From NCBI GenBank assembly GCA_025618425.1, contig CM046846.1, positions 31,737,409-31,801,408 of the forward strand: 64,000 nt of DNA. Reading direction: 5' to 3'. The notes beneath the pieces are model-generated. The model made no database searches and had not been told where the DNA came from. It saw nothing but the letters and a program-made list of their open reading frames with translations. This DNA comes from Heliocidaris tuberculata (Eukaryota > Echinodermata > Echinoidea > Camarodonta > Echinometridae). Positions within the stretch are counted from its first letter, which is position 1. Each line of letters starts with the position of its first letter. This document shows, piece after piece, positions 1-24,155 of the stretch. Made by a program: the position numbers and the translations under genes.

Positions 1-168
1 TCACTCCTACCTTAAATCACTCATAGGCCCTTGCCTATGTGGGACTGTGTCCAACATTCACTGTTGCAGCATTCAAAAACAGACAACAAAATTGCTCTAG
101 GCACGATTTAATTTTCTTAAATTTGCTAGAATACCTGATTCAGAGACTCTTCAACTCTTGTATGTTGA
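1..168 (-). repeat. Dispersed repeat A, copy 1 (minus orientation)
   Basis: The reverse complement of this stretch matches the segments ending at 57200 and 57705 closely: the TGTGGGACTGTGTCCAACAT block, the CAGACAACAAAATTGCTCTA block and the CCTGATTCAGAGACTCTTCA block all recur. The similarity fades after about 168. The copy is cut by the window edge. Confidence 0.75.
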
Positions 169-717
169 CTTCTGATTCCAAAACTGGAAAGCAGTACTTT
201 AAAGGGCTTTTTCTCACTCCTCGTGTATACAGCAGCGGGGACTGGGCCAAGGTAAAATCATCTACAGTACGCTTATATGCCTCGACCTGAAGCGAAGAGT
301 ATAAATGCGAAGAGTGCTCAACCCGCTACTAAGCACGTGTGCGTATTGTGGTGCACTCGTAAGGCGAGTCTCGTTTGAACACGGCAATATACACCTGCCG
401 AATGTACTACGGAAATACGAGAGAGTAATTTGTCTTAACACTATTAAAGGTCTTTGCGAAGTTTGCCTGACCCGGAAGCACCTGATCTCTAGGGAAAAGT
501 GCCCCGGAAGCTTGATTCGGCATCTGGCTTTGTTCTCCAGACGTTTGGGGAAAAACATTTTTGCATTGCATAATTCTTCCACAGGATCGTATATTTCTAT
601 ATAGCGCCATCAGCGTTAGTATATATTGAAACGACTGTAATTCTAGGCTAGCGCACCAAAACAACTAACTACGACAACGCCGCCATAGCCAAGCATCTTC
701 TACGAGAACTCCGCTGG
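169..717. other. Unannotated sequence, possible promoter near the right side
   Basis: Short open frames on both strands show no recognisable domain. The stretch around 595-717 is moderately CpG-containing with a TATATA motif at 599-604 and runs into the possible exon at 718. It shares the core TATATAGCGCCA with the reverse complement of the RNF14 promoter near 56630. Confidence 0.3.
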
Positions 718-732
718 ATGGAAAGCAAACTG
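718..732 (+). CDS. Possible alternative first coding exon of the SLC6 gene (MESKL)
   Basis: ATG GAA AGC AAA CTG is followed directly by a strong donor, GTAAGT, at 733. The exon ends in phase 0, so it can join the SLC6 exon at 4821 (phase 0) to give MESKL-VEKE in place of MEDKHKI-VEKE. A TATATA motif lies about 120 bases upstream near 599. This rests only on a start, a donor and phase compatibility. It could equally be the first exon of an unrelated transcript or a chance match. Confidence 0.25.
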
Positions 733-1960
733 GTAAGTTTTTGTCTTTTTGTAGTTAAAATATTAGTTTAATACAAGTTTAAAAATCAAATTCATTTACA
801 TACATAGACATCATACAACATAAATACAGCAAAAATAGGGAATAAACCCTTGGAATTGCAAGGGAGGTGATATTGTAAAGTATACATTCAAATCTGCCAC
901 TATAACACGTATGGAGTACGAGGTTATCTTACGATAACCTCGTATGTGTATGAGTGCCTTAAATGGTCATTAGAAAGCCCTTCTGATATTTCCAGCAAAA
1001 TCCAAAGTCAAAATCATGTCCAAAACCTAAGAAATCCCCGCCAATTTTTTTCGCGATTGCATGTTGTTTTCATGCTGCCGATGTTTGAGACTAAACGTGG
1101 CCAATAAAATTTTGTTCACAAAGAAACTCGGTATCGCGCACCTGCCGCACATAGATCTCTACGATCGCGCACACGGAAAATCGGGACTTTTACGTGTGTG
1201 CGATAGGGGCCAAATTTTTTACGACCAAAATTTTTTTTGGGGGGGGAGATGTCAGCGCTTGCGGCGATCAGGAAATGTACACAATGACTTGCGATACCCC
1301 GTTTCGCCAGAAGTGACAGTAAATTACGGATTTCATTTTTAGAATTATCTTTTCCAACGTCGGTGAGTTTAATTTATTGTATTTCATGGATACGTTGGTG
1401 TCGGTTTTTGTAAATTAAATGCCAATTTTGAGTGAATGTTGGTGACTTTTGTGCAGTGGTGTTTTGAAAGTGTTGACATGGTTGAGGTGTAGTATGACTG
1501 CCTAGAGTCTACACACGAAGTATAGTAAAGTCGCTATGAGACTGAGTATGACTGTATTCACCCATAAAAGCTAGTCTGTAGTACAAGGTTATCTTCAGAT
1601 AAGCTTGTACATGTATAAGTGCTTCTCAGCATATTTGTTAACCAACAAGAACAAAAATACACAACAAACACTCACCATGCTCAAACACACACAAAAGTGG
1701 ATATGTGGGACTAGTCTTAGTATAAATTTGCCTCGGTGTAAAAGTTACTCCGTATTTTACCCAAATTGATTACAAGAAATTTGGATTAGTCTCCTCCGTG
1801 TGTCCGGAAATTTCCTACAATCATCAGAACTATATAAGTGTATGTTTATGAATGATCTAATACCTAGGATATACTTACATTTCAACAGCCTTGGGTTTGG
1901 CACCAGCAAACGTTGCAGAGCGAAATAGTATGCACGCCCTCAACGTTATCTGACGACTTC
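733..1960. other. AT-rich non-coding DNA with two short palindromes
   Basis: No coding exon was seen. Near-perfect palindromes lie at about 915-946 (GAGGTTATC arms) and 1583-1612 (GTACAAG outer arms), both followed by GTGTATGAGTGC- or ATGTATAAGTGC-like sequence. A third copy, in reverse orientation, lies near 57378-57410, so these are members of a small dispersed family. Confidence 0.5.
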
Positions 1961-2100
1961 TGGGGAGCATTTCATCAAGAGTTTTGTCAGTGATTTTTAC
2001 CGACAACTGTTATAAGCTACTGAAATCCTTGCATCTGATTGGCTGAGAGCAAATTTGTCGGTAAAAATCACTGACAAAACGCTTGATGAAATGCTCCCCA
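1961..2100. mobile_element. Fold-back (MITE-like) element with TGGGGAGCATTTCATCAAG ends
   Basis: This is an almost perfect hairpin. The arms TGGGGAGCATTTCATCAAG and its complement lead into GTTTTGTCAGTGATTTTTACCGACAA on both sides, separated by a short centre containing CTGATTGGCTGAGAGCAAAT. The same centre and inner arms recur at 41244-41387 and, more distantly, at 40583-40732. No coding capacity. Confidence 0.85.
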
Positions 2101-2124
2101 GAACGTTGTGCATTGTCTTTCAAA

Positions 2125-2719
2125 TTAAAGGAGAATGAAACCTGGGGAAAATCACTGAACTCTATGTCATAGACTTCAGTGGGAAAAATCAATTTTAATG
2201 AAAAGAGAGGATAGAGAGAAGCAATTTTAAAAAGTTCCATCAAAATCGGTTACGAAATGAGAAAGTTATGAAAGTTTGCATGGCGATCCTCTAAATTGGC
2301 AATGTTGCTTCAACGAGACAGGTTTAGTAGTACAACTCTCATACGTTTTAATTACACAAAATTTCATATTTTCCCCATTATCTCTCAAGGTGCAGCTTGT
2401 CTCCTTCTTAGCTCAAGATATATCATGGGAAAATATATTAATTGACACAACATATGTTGAGTTCACAAAAAGGCAAGCAGCATCTTTAGAGATAATGGAG
2501 AAAATATGAAATTTTGTGTACAATATATTGAGAGTTGTATTATTAAACCTGCCATTTTGAAGCAACGTTGCCAATATGAGGATCTCCATAGAAAGTAAAT
2601 TGACACTTTTCAAACTTTCATAACTGTTTCATTTCGATTTGGAACTTTTTTAAATTGCTTCTCTCTGTCCTCTCTTTTCATTAAAATGGATATTTCCCCT
2701 AGGTTTCATTCTCCTTTAA
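2125..2719. mobile_element. TTAA-flanked palindromic element (AGGAGAATGAAACC termini), copy 1
   Basis: TTAA at 2125-2128 and 2716-2719 brackets inverted ends AGGAGAATGAAACCTGGGG / CCCCTAGGTTTCATTCTCCT. The inverted homology continues for more than 200 bases on each side (GAGAGAAGCAATTT, TTCCATCAAAATCGG, GTTATGAAAGTTTG). A second copy is at 49655-50579. A TTAA target duplication is typical of piggyBac-type elements, but no transposase is present, so that link is inference. Confidence 0.85.
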
Positions 2720-2736
2720 AGAATCTCCCCGTTTTC

Positions 2737-3181
2737 TTCTTCTTCTTCTTCTCCTTCTTCTTCTTCTTCTCCTTCTTCTTCTTCTTCTTCTTTTTCTCCT
2801 TCTTCTTCTTCTTCTCCTCCTTCTCAAGCTTCTTCTTCTTCTTCTTCTTCTTCTTCTTCTTCTTCTTCTTCTTCTTCTTCTTCTTCTTCTTCTTCTTCTT
2901 CTTCTTCTTCTTCTTCATCCCCTCCTTCTTATATTTCATTTTCTTCTTCTTCTTCTTCTACTACTACTACTACTTCTTCTTGTCTCGCCTCCTCCGCATT
3001 GCCTTCATGATCATCACTTTTTTATTCTTTAACATCTTCTTCCTTAATAAGCTTCTTTGTCTTCTTTTTCTCCTCATTCTTCTTCTTCTTCTTCTTCTTC
3101 TTCTTCTTCTTCTTCTTCTTCTTCTTCTTCTTCTTCTTCTTCTTCTCCTTCTTCTTCTTCTTCTTCTTCTTCTTCTTCTTC

Positions 3182-3213
<32 letters not shown>

Positions 3214-3392
3214 CTTCTTCTTCTTCTTCTTCTTCTTCTTCTTCTTCTTCTTCTTCTTCTTCTTCTTCTTCTTCTTCTTCTTCTTCTTCTTCTTCTTCTT
3301 CTTCTTCTTCTTCTTCTTCTTCTTCTTCTTCTTCTTCTTCTTCTTCTTCTTCTTCTTCTTCTTCTTCTTCTTCTTCTTCTTCTTCTTCTTCT
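2737..3392 (+). repeat. (TTC)n triplet repeat, long and partly pure
   Basis: TTC triplets run through this interval, interrupted at about 2930-3080 by mixed T/C sequence and by single CTC or CTA triplets. The final pure run (about 3185-3392) exceeds 200 bases. Open frames here only read out poly-Phe, poly-Leu or poly-Ser and are not genes. Confidence 0.97.
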
Positions 3393-3399
3393 AAGAAAA

Positions 3400-4011
3400 A
3401 ATGAAGGTGTTCATATTTTCCGGGGCGCTATTTCTCAATAAAATCTGATTGAGAAGAGCCCCTCAACCTCCCTCCCCTTGTAACGCTACTCCTGGCCCAC
3501 CCCTATATCCGTATGCAGTGTTTGCCTAAGTTTTTCCGAGGTTCGGACACATTTGTTTTATGAGGGCAAAAGACGCCAAACCCTAAAAAAGCTCATTTTG
3601 GAGCTTTGGTTTACACATAACGGGGCGAGGTTGCCCTATATAGTAGCAGGAAATTTCCATTATTTATTTTGAATTATACACTCCCGACAAAAAGCATTTG
3701 TTTGTTTGCTTGTTTTTGTTTTCTATTTGTGTTTGTTTTCTTTAGGTTTTAACCGGGTTAAGGAGTTTATGGTCATTTTATAAGCGAGTGACTGGTAGTA
3801 GTAATAACATTTCTACGTTTTCATTGTATAATAATAAGATAAGCAAGTTTTCTTATCTTATCTCTGTGGCATCAATAAAATCAATCATATATAATGTCGG
3901 TATGAGAGGGGAGGGTATTTCTTCGAGAATAATATAGTCTTGAGCTTCGTTGCTGCCATTGCACTGTCTTTATTTAAACTGCGAATCAACAACCATCGAT
4001 TCAGGCCCACC
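3400..4011 (+). promoter_or_regulatory. Upstream region and probable 5'UTR of the SLC6 gene
   Basis: Non-coding DNA between the triplet repeat and the SLC6 start codon. It contains AATATAGT (about 3930) and a pyrimidine-rich GCACTGTCTTTATT stretch before the ATG at 4012. No canonical TATA box at a clear spacing is seen, so the transcription start is not fixed. Confidence 0.35.
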
Positions 4012-18574
<14,563 letters not shown>

Positions 18575-19086
18575 GAACGCAGTGAGGTTATTTTAACAGA
18601 GTTTGTATATGTTCCCCCACCGCATTATGTATTATTGTATGATAAGAGAGACGTGAAAACGAGAGTGCTTGCAATAATTGTACCGGTCGGTTGTATCATT
18701 GTAATACTAGTAATTGGACTGATGAAGCAAGTCGAAAACAATATTCATGTATAGCCATCAGATAACCGTCAGAAATTGAAATAGTATTCATATAGGTACG
18801 TTTGAGTAAGATCATGTGGCCGACTTTTTTCCTGTTTAACTCAAAACCTAAATAATGATGCTGAATAGCCAGTACTCATCATGGTTTTGTGTAGTCTGTT
18901 TGCATAAAACTGTAAATTTGATTGTTGGCAATTAACAAATCTAGTTCTTTGTCTTTCATATATAGCTAGAAGACGATGAGGTTAAGGCTTCTTTCTGCGT
19001 ACTTCAGTCACTTTTAAGAGAAATTAGTTTGTAGTATATTTCATAAACTGAATGATTAAATCAGAATGTCAGAATGTCAATTTCTT
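18575..19086. other. 3'UTR/downstream region of the SLC6 gene
   Basis: AT-rich sequence following the SLC6 stop codon. An ATTAAA near 19053 could serve as a weak polyadenylation signal, but no AATAAA in good context was seen. No open frame of interest. Confidence 0.35.
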
Positions 19087-19712
19087 CAGGTTTTCACGGG
19101 GCACGCGAACGATTCGCGAAGGATGCGAATGTCGAAAAAATGGCAAAGTCCAACATTCGTATTTTAGGATCCATAAGTTCGCCAAACATGCGCGGGGGTT
19201 CGGAAGCGTTGTCAATATTGTTCGCGGGGGTCGTTTTCCCTTCGGCCGGGAATTTTTTAAAAGTTTGAAATTTCTTGCGAACGTTTCCAACATTCCGGGT
19301 GATTTATTCGTGATTTGCTCTCGAAAATGTCTAAAAAGCTTCGTCATATGCGTACGACCTACTCACGACGTGAGTGATGTTCGCAAAATCTTCGTGAAAC
19401 CCGAAACAGGTTCCCCAGTTTGGAGAATGTCTCTTGCATGTCTCGCGAAAGCAGCGAAGTTCGTCCGATCATTTCTCGTGTTGTTCGCATTTTAGTGGCG
19501 TGTTCTTCATGTATGTGACTGACCATAGTTGGGCACACTACACACGACATTCGCACATACATGTACGTTGTAAGAACTACGCACAAACTGCGCAAGTATG
19601 GTTTACGGCTTCATTGTCGCGACACATTCGGAGAAAAATTTCTCCGAATGTTGGACTTTTTTCGACATTCACATCCTTCGCGAATCGTTCGCGTGCCCCA
19701 TGAAAACCCACT
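19087..19712. mobile_element. CpG-rich fold-back element with TTCGCGAA motifs
   Basis: The left arm (19087-19160: GGTTTTCACGGGGCACGCG, ACGATTCGCGAAGGATG, GAATGTCGAAAAAA) is repeated inverted at 19638-19712. The interior keeps many TCGCGAA and TTCGC motifs and is strikingly richer in CpG than its surroundings. The 147-codon open frame inside has no recognised domain and probably follows from the composition. Confidence 0.85.
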
Positions 19713-20705
19713 TTTAAGACCCTCTTTTTCTGAGGGTTCGCGAGACCGACATTTTCGGTCTCATATCTGTCCCGTTGATTCTTGATATTTAGTTTGTTTA
19801 ACATTGCTTTTCTTTATATCCTGAGGAAATATGTTTCAGTTATAATCTGCCTATAATTATAGGTCAATCATTCATCGTTATCCTTCCCTCATATTCTTTT
19901 GAAATACGTATTATACATGTACATTATTTTGTGCGTTTCTTTTATTTTGTTACTAGCCATGTCTCAGTTTATGTATATGTTTTTTGTTTACAGCAATACA
20001 TTTTAATAGATCAATTGTCCACCTGAATTCCCACAGAATTTTTTTTTAATTTATGAAGATCTCGTATAATTTTTTACAAATGTGTATAATGATGTCTAAC
20101 TTAATCTGGTATGATTTAATAGTTTTAATTCAAGTCTTATGTATGTTCTGTACAAAAATTTGTGATACTGATGCTCAGTGTCGTAGCTATAGGGGCACGG
20201 GGCACATGCCTCCCATCGAATGGCAAAAAAAAAAAAAGGGAAAAGGAAAGGAAAGGAGAAAAGGACGAGAAAATAAAAAGAAAAAAGGAAAGAAAGAGAG
20301 AAAAGGAGAAAAAAGGAAAGGGAAAAGGGGAGAGGACGAGGACGAGAAGAGAAGACGAAAGGACCCCTTCCCGCACCCTTCCCCTAATCAGTGACCTCGT
20401 AAAGTCGCATTGAATTTTCCAAGTAAGACCGGTGCCCCCCCCCCCCCCCATGATGCCAGTGCCCCCTCAATGACTGGACTCACCCTACGCCACTGCTGGT
20501 GCATAACCCACAATTTGATCTCTAAAAGAAAATGTTATGACACTGCCAGAGACTGACAAATTTAAGCTCGGCTCAATTAAGGTTTTTGTGGAATTTTGTT
20601 AAGACTGTTAGAGTCTGTGGCTGCAGACTATAAGAGGGGGAAGGGGGAGCGAAAGTTAAGGAGGGGGAGGGGAAAGGAGAGAGGAATGGGGAGAGAAAAA
20701 CAGAT

Positions 20706-20740
<35 letters not shown>

Positions 20741-21383
20741 GAAGAGGAAACATGCTGAAACGGAGAATATTTCATGGTATGTAGCATCTGAAATGTAATG
20801 GTTAATCAATTTTCTTCATGTCTAATTGTCTATACCGAAGTAAATTTTTAAAGAAAATCACATTTGGGCTCGAAGCAACATTTATTCCTCTTGTGTCTGT
20901 TATATTAGAGAGAAGAATTCAGGAATTCTGAACTACCTCTGAAAACTTTACCCTTCTTTTTAGTATGTTTATGTAGTACACTTTGTTCATCTCAATCATT
21001 TTCTCTTTAAAGATGAGGTCAATAAGTCAGGGCCTAATTTTGTTTTTATAACAGTGACACAATTCTACTGTAGTTGTCCTCCCCCAACTGATGTAAAGCG
21101 TGTAACCTGGCAACAGTTGCACTTTGGATATCACATAGCTTGGTGATGTTCCTTCAGATACCACCCCACGTCTCCGAAGCGTGAAATGATAAGATTAATT
21201 ATTTTCAAAGATAAACGATGAATATCAACGTTGGCAAATATTGAACTTCGCATACATTGATGTCATATCTGCATTGAAACACACCCGATGTTTGTATATA
21301 TTTACCATCTGACAAGTCATCTCAATTTCGTCGAGTATAAGACGGTGACGAAAGTATACATTTTTGGATAAGTTCTCGTCACG
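19713..21383. other. Intergenic: purine-rich low-complexity and 5' flank of the GPCR
   Basis: 20225-20360 and 20625-20755 are G/A-rich low-complexity tracts. A poly-G/poly-C type repeat (TAGGGGCACGGGGCAC to CTCACCCTACGCCACTGC) spans about 20180-20495. The remainder to 21383 is unremarkable and includes the putative GPCR promoter, where no clear TATA box is seen. Confidence 0.5.
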
Positions 21384-22580
21384 ATGGCCGAGCCACTGTG
21401 TTCTGGGGAAGACCCGGCCAGCTGTGATCTAACCAACAAAACCGACATAGCAACATTTCTACAATATACCGAGGGTGAACACATTCTCATCGTCATCATC
21501 ATCCCTATCATTCTCAGTATCGGAGTGTCTGTGAATGTTGCTTTTATTTTTGTGGTGTTGCGTTTGAGGCACATGCGTACCATCACCAATTACTATTTAC
21601 TGAACCTGGCTATTTCTGACTTATCTTTCTTGAGCCTGGCAGCGGGAGATAAACTCATATTATACCTGGCTTCGCCCATGGTCGACGATCAACGAATTTT
21701 GGGACCATGGGGGTGTACTCTCCTATACTTCACCACCAACATATGTTTTTTTGCATCCATGTTTCTCATCACCGCCGCAACAGCCGAAAAATTTTACGCG
21801 ATTTGTAAACCCTTGCAACATCGCGTCGTCAGTGGGACAAAGAGGACTGTCAAAACTCTTGTGACGGTATGGATAGTAGCGTTACTTTTCGCCTTTCTTT
21901 TGATCCCCTCACATGCAGTTTATCATACCTACCAAATCATTTGGCCTGATGAAAATGTTTATTCCACTTTTCCGTTTGATGTTGGGAAATGTCAACCCGT
22001 AGGTTCTATTGCATTAAATTACATTGCGAATGGGATCCAAACCATTCCTTTCTTCACGGTGATGACTGTTAATTTTTACATGGATGCACGTATCGTGAGA
22101 GTACTGACAAAGCGCATGCGCGCACATCCAGGATCAATCGCAGCCAATGAGCGTCTGCACGGGATCATCAACGCGCGAAACCAGCGCACCAGAAACCAGG
22201 TCGTTCGTATGCTTGTCATCAATGGTGTTGTCTTCTTTTGTTTACTATCACCGTTTCAAATATTCTCTTTCTATAGAATGATAGAGGGATTGGTGACGGA
22301 AACCAGTGCCCAAGTGGTGATCCGCACGCGTCAACTGATTTGGGCTTTTCGTCTTCTGTCGTACATCAACCCAACTGTCAATCCTTTTATTTATACTCTG
22401 TCGAATAAGCGATATCGCCGAGCTTTCTTTTTAGCCATCCCTTGCCTAAAGCGACTTTGCCTTCGACATCACAAGCCAGATCGACCTACTTTAGCGAGGA
22501 GGACAGTCCAGTTCTCCCTAGATGAATCGAGAAACCAAAATCAAGAGTCACCCTCTGACAATTCTACACAGTTGTCTTGA
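21384..22580 (+). CDS. Rhodopsin-like (class A) G-protein-coupled receptor, orphan, intronless
   Basis: A single open frame of 398 aa with seven hydrophobic segments. Family landmarks: Asn51 in TM1, LAISD with Asp79 in TM2, Cys111 at the top of TM3 with Cys203 in ECL2 (expected disulfide), Trp163 in TM4, Pro222 in TM5, CLLSP with Pro290 in TM6, NPFIY (333-337) in TM7. The DRY position reads Glu135-Lys136-Phe137, and the TM6 toggle Trp is Leu288. Both are atypical. The N-terminus has one sequon (Asn18) and no signal peptide. Cys354 and Cys359 could be palmitoylated. The overall pattern is that of peptide-type receptors (TRH or neuromedin-like by feel), but the ligand cannot be named. AATAAA follows the stop by about 60 bases. 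The ATG is the first in frame. Confidence 0.92.
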   Translation: MAEPLCSGEDPASCDLTNKTDIATFLQYTEGEHILIVIIIPIILSIGVSVNVAFIFVVLRLRHMRTITNYYLLNLAISDLSFLSLAAGDKLILYLASPMVDDQRILGPWGCTLLYFTTNICFFASMFLITAATAEKFYAICKPLQHRVVSGTKRTVKTLVTVWIVALLFAFLLIPSHAVYHTYQIIWPDENVYSTFPFDVGKCQPVGSIALNYIANGIQTIPFFTVMTVNFYMDARIVRVLTKRMRAHPGSIAANERLHGIINARNQRTRNQVVRMLVINGVVFFCLLSPFQIFSFYRMIEGLVTETSAQVVIRTRQLIWAFRLLSYINPTVNPFIYTLSNKRYRRAFFLAIPCLKRLCLRHHKPDRPTLARRTVQFSLDESRNQNQESPSDNSTQLS

Positions 22581-22641
22581 AGAAAACGGCAGATTATCGA
22601 ATCGAATTCATCCAATCAGTATACATGTAGATAAATATACC

Positions 22642-22647
22642 AATAAA
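22642..22647 (+). terminator. Polyadenylation signal of the GPCR gene
   Basis: AATAAA lies 62 bases after the GPCR stop codon, which would make a very short 3'UTR. It precedes the LINE remnant. Confidence 0.55.
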
Positions 22648-22666
22648 AAGCGTATCAAAATCTATG

Positions 22667-23065
22667 GTGTCTAGCAAAATAAGTGGGCCTTCAAAAGTTT
22701 CTTGAACTGGTCCACAAATGTAGCTTTCTTCAGGGTGGTGGGAAGCTTCTTCCACAGCCTTGCTGCAACCGAAGGGAAAGCTGTGTCTCCAGCACGTTTC
22801 TTGGAGAGGCACTGAGCCAACCACACAGAAGATGAAGAGCGAGTAAAGCGAGTTTTAGGGCGCTTGCCTATATAGTACCTCCTGGATGAACCAGGCAATC
22901 GCTGATATATTCTGGACATTGCTGATAAGAGTCTTGAGTTTAATAAACAGAGTGTTGAAGGCTACCCTCTCACGTATAGGCTACCAATGTAGTTCACGTC
23001 GGAGAGGTTAAGTATGGCTCCGAATTGGTGCCAAGAATACAAGCCGGGCTGCTGAGTTTTGTAGT
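22667..23065 (-). pseudogene. LINE reverse-transcriptase C-terminal remnant
   Basis: The reverse strand reads LLQNSAARLVFLAP near 23060-23020, then RERVAFNTLFIKLKTL with stops between. It continues with an open stretch (22671-22919) containing RYYIGKRPKTRF, GDTAFPSVAARLWKKLP and FKKLLKAHLF. This is the usual C-terminal tail of CR1/jockey-type non-LTR polymerases. The polymerase core is missing. Confidence 0.75.
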
Positions 23066-23856
23066 AGTTCAATAATAATGATCATTGATCAATACGTTTC
23101 GGTCATTGATTCTCACCACTGGGCAATGCGAATGTCATTTTTAAAGATCATTCTGAGCTTATAATTAATGTCCTACTCCTAGTTCCTCAGTCGTTTTGGC
23201 CTGTGTGCTTTATACTGCTCTGGTCTATCAATGGGCCCATTTGCAATGGCGTAACGTGGATCCGGGGCAGGTCTTTCAATCTGAATGAAATGGGAGAAAA
23301 TTACCCACTCCCCCCCCCCCCCACAAAAAATAAAAATATAATGAATAAGAATAAAAAATAAAAAATAAAGTGAATGAATAAATAAAAAAAATAAATAAAT
23401 AAATAAAATAAATGAATAAATAAATAAATAAATAGCCTAAACAAATAAACATAGTATTTTGGAGATGATGAGCAAGGGTTGCATTATTTTCTTTTCACAC
23501 TGCCCCTCCCTTTATTTCTTTCTCTATTATCTTTCTTTCTCGATTTTTCTCCAATTCGATCAGGAAATACGAACCCAAACCACTGATGATTTTGCACTCA
23601 TTTTTGTTGGAAAAAATGAAATGCACCGGCCAACAATTCCTGTATTTTGGCCTATTCACAATGCATAACGAAATGTATAATGTATAATATTTTAATATTT
23701 TCTCACTGAACCTTATATTCATGTTGTGTAGGTCACTGTATAATCGTTGAATTGAAAGCACTTTTAAAAACACGATCTAAGTATGCGAGATTATTAAACA
23801 TATAGGAATGTCTTGATGTATGAAATGAATAATTCATCTCAAGTGGTAAACCTGGA
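23066..23856. other. Intergenic, AT-rich, with A-rich and poly-C tracts
   Basis: A partial poly-G/C type repeat (GGATCCGGGGCAGG, poly-C at about 23309-23322) is followed by an AATAAATAAATAAAT-like tract to 23440. No coding exon was seen. Confidence 0.5.
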
Positions 23857-24155
23857 GGGGGCGGGGTGTTTCATAAAGCTGTTCGTAAAGTTACGCATGA
23901 CTTTACGAACGACTTGAATATGAAGTGCCAGATAGGATGCCCAAAGTTTTTCTTAATGTTTTAACAAAGTGTGACTGTATTTCCAATAACCTCAATTAAA
24001 TTATGGCAAAAAATATGCTTTGCATTAAAAACTGCACATTTCAACTTTAGTTGATGCAGTTAAAAATGATTGAGCATCCCATTTGGCTTGTCATATCTAA
24101 GTCATTCCTAAAGTCATGCGTAACTTTATGAACAGCTTTATATGAAACACCCCCT
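23857..24155. mobile_element. Fold-back element with GGGGTGTTTCATAAAGC ends
   Basis: Left GGGGTGTTTCATAAAGCTG, then GTTCGTAAAGTTACGCATGA. The right side is the inverse: TCATGCGTAACTTTATGAAC, AGCTTTATATGAAACACCCC. The unpaired centre of about 170 bases is AT-rich. Same terminal wording as the other GTTTCATAAA elements. Confidence 0.85.

Noticed and set aside
2686..3441. 251-codon Phe/Leu-rich and overlapping Ser-rich frames
   Set aside because: Translation of the (TTC)n tract in three frames.
19052..19495. 147-codon open frame
   Set aside because: Lies inside the TTCGCGAA fold-back element, has no domain, and openness is explained by CpG-rich composition.
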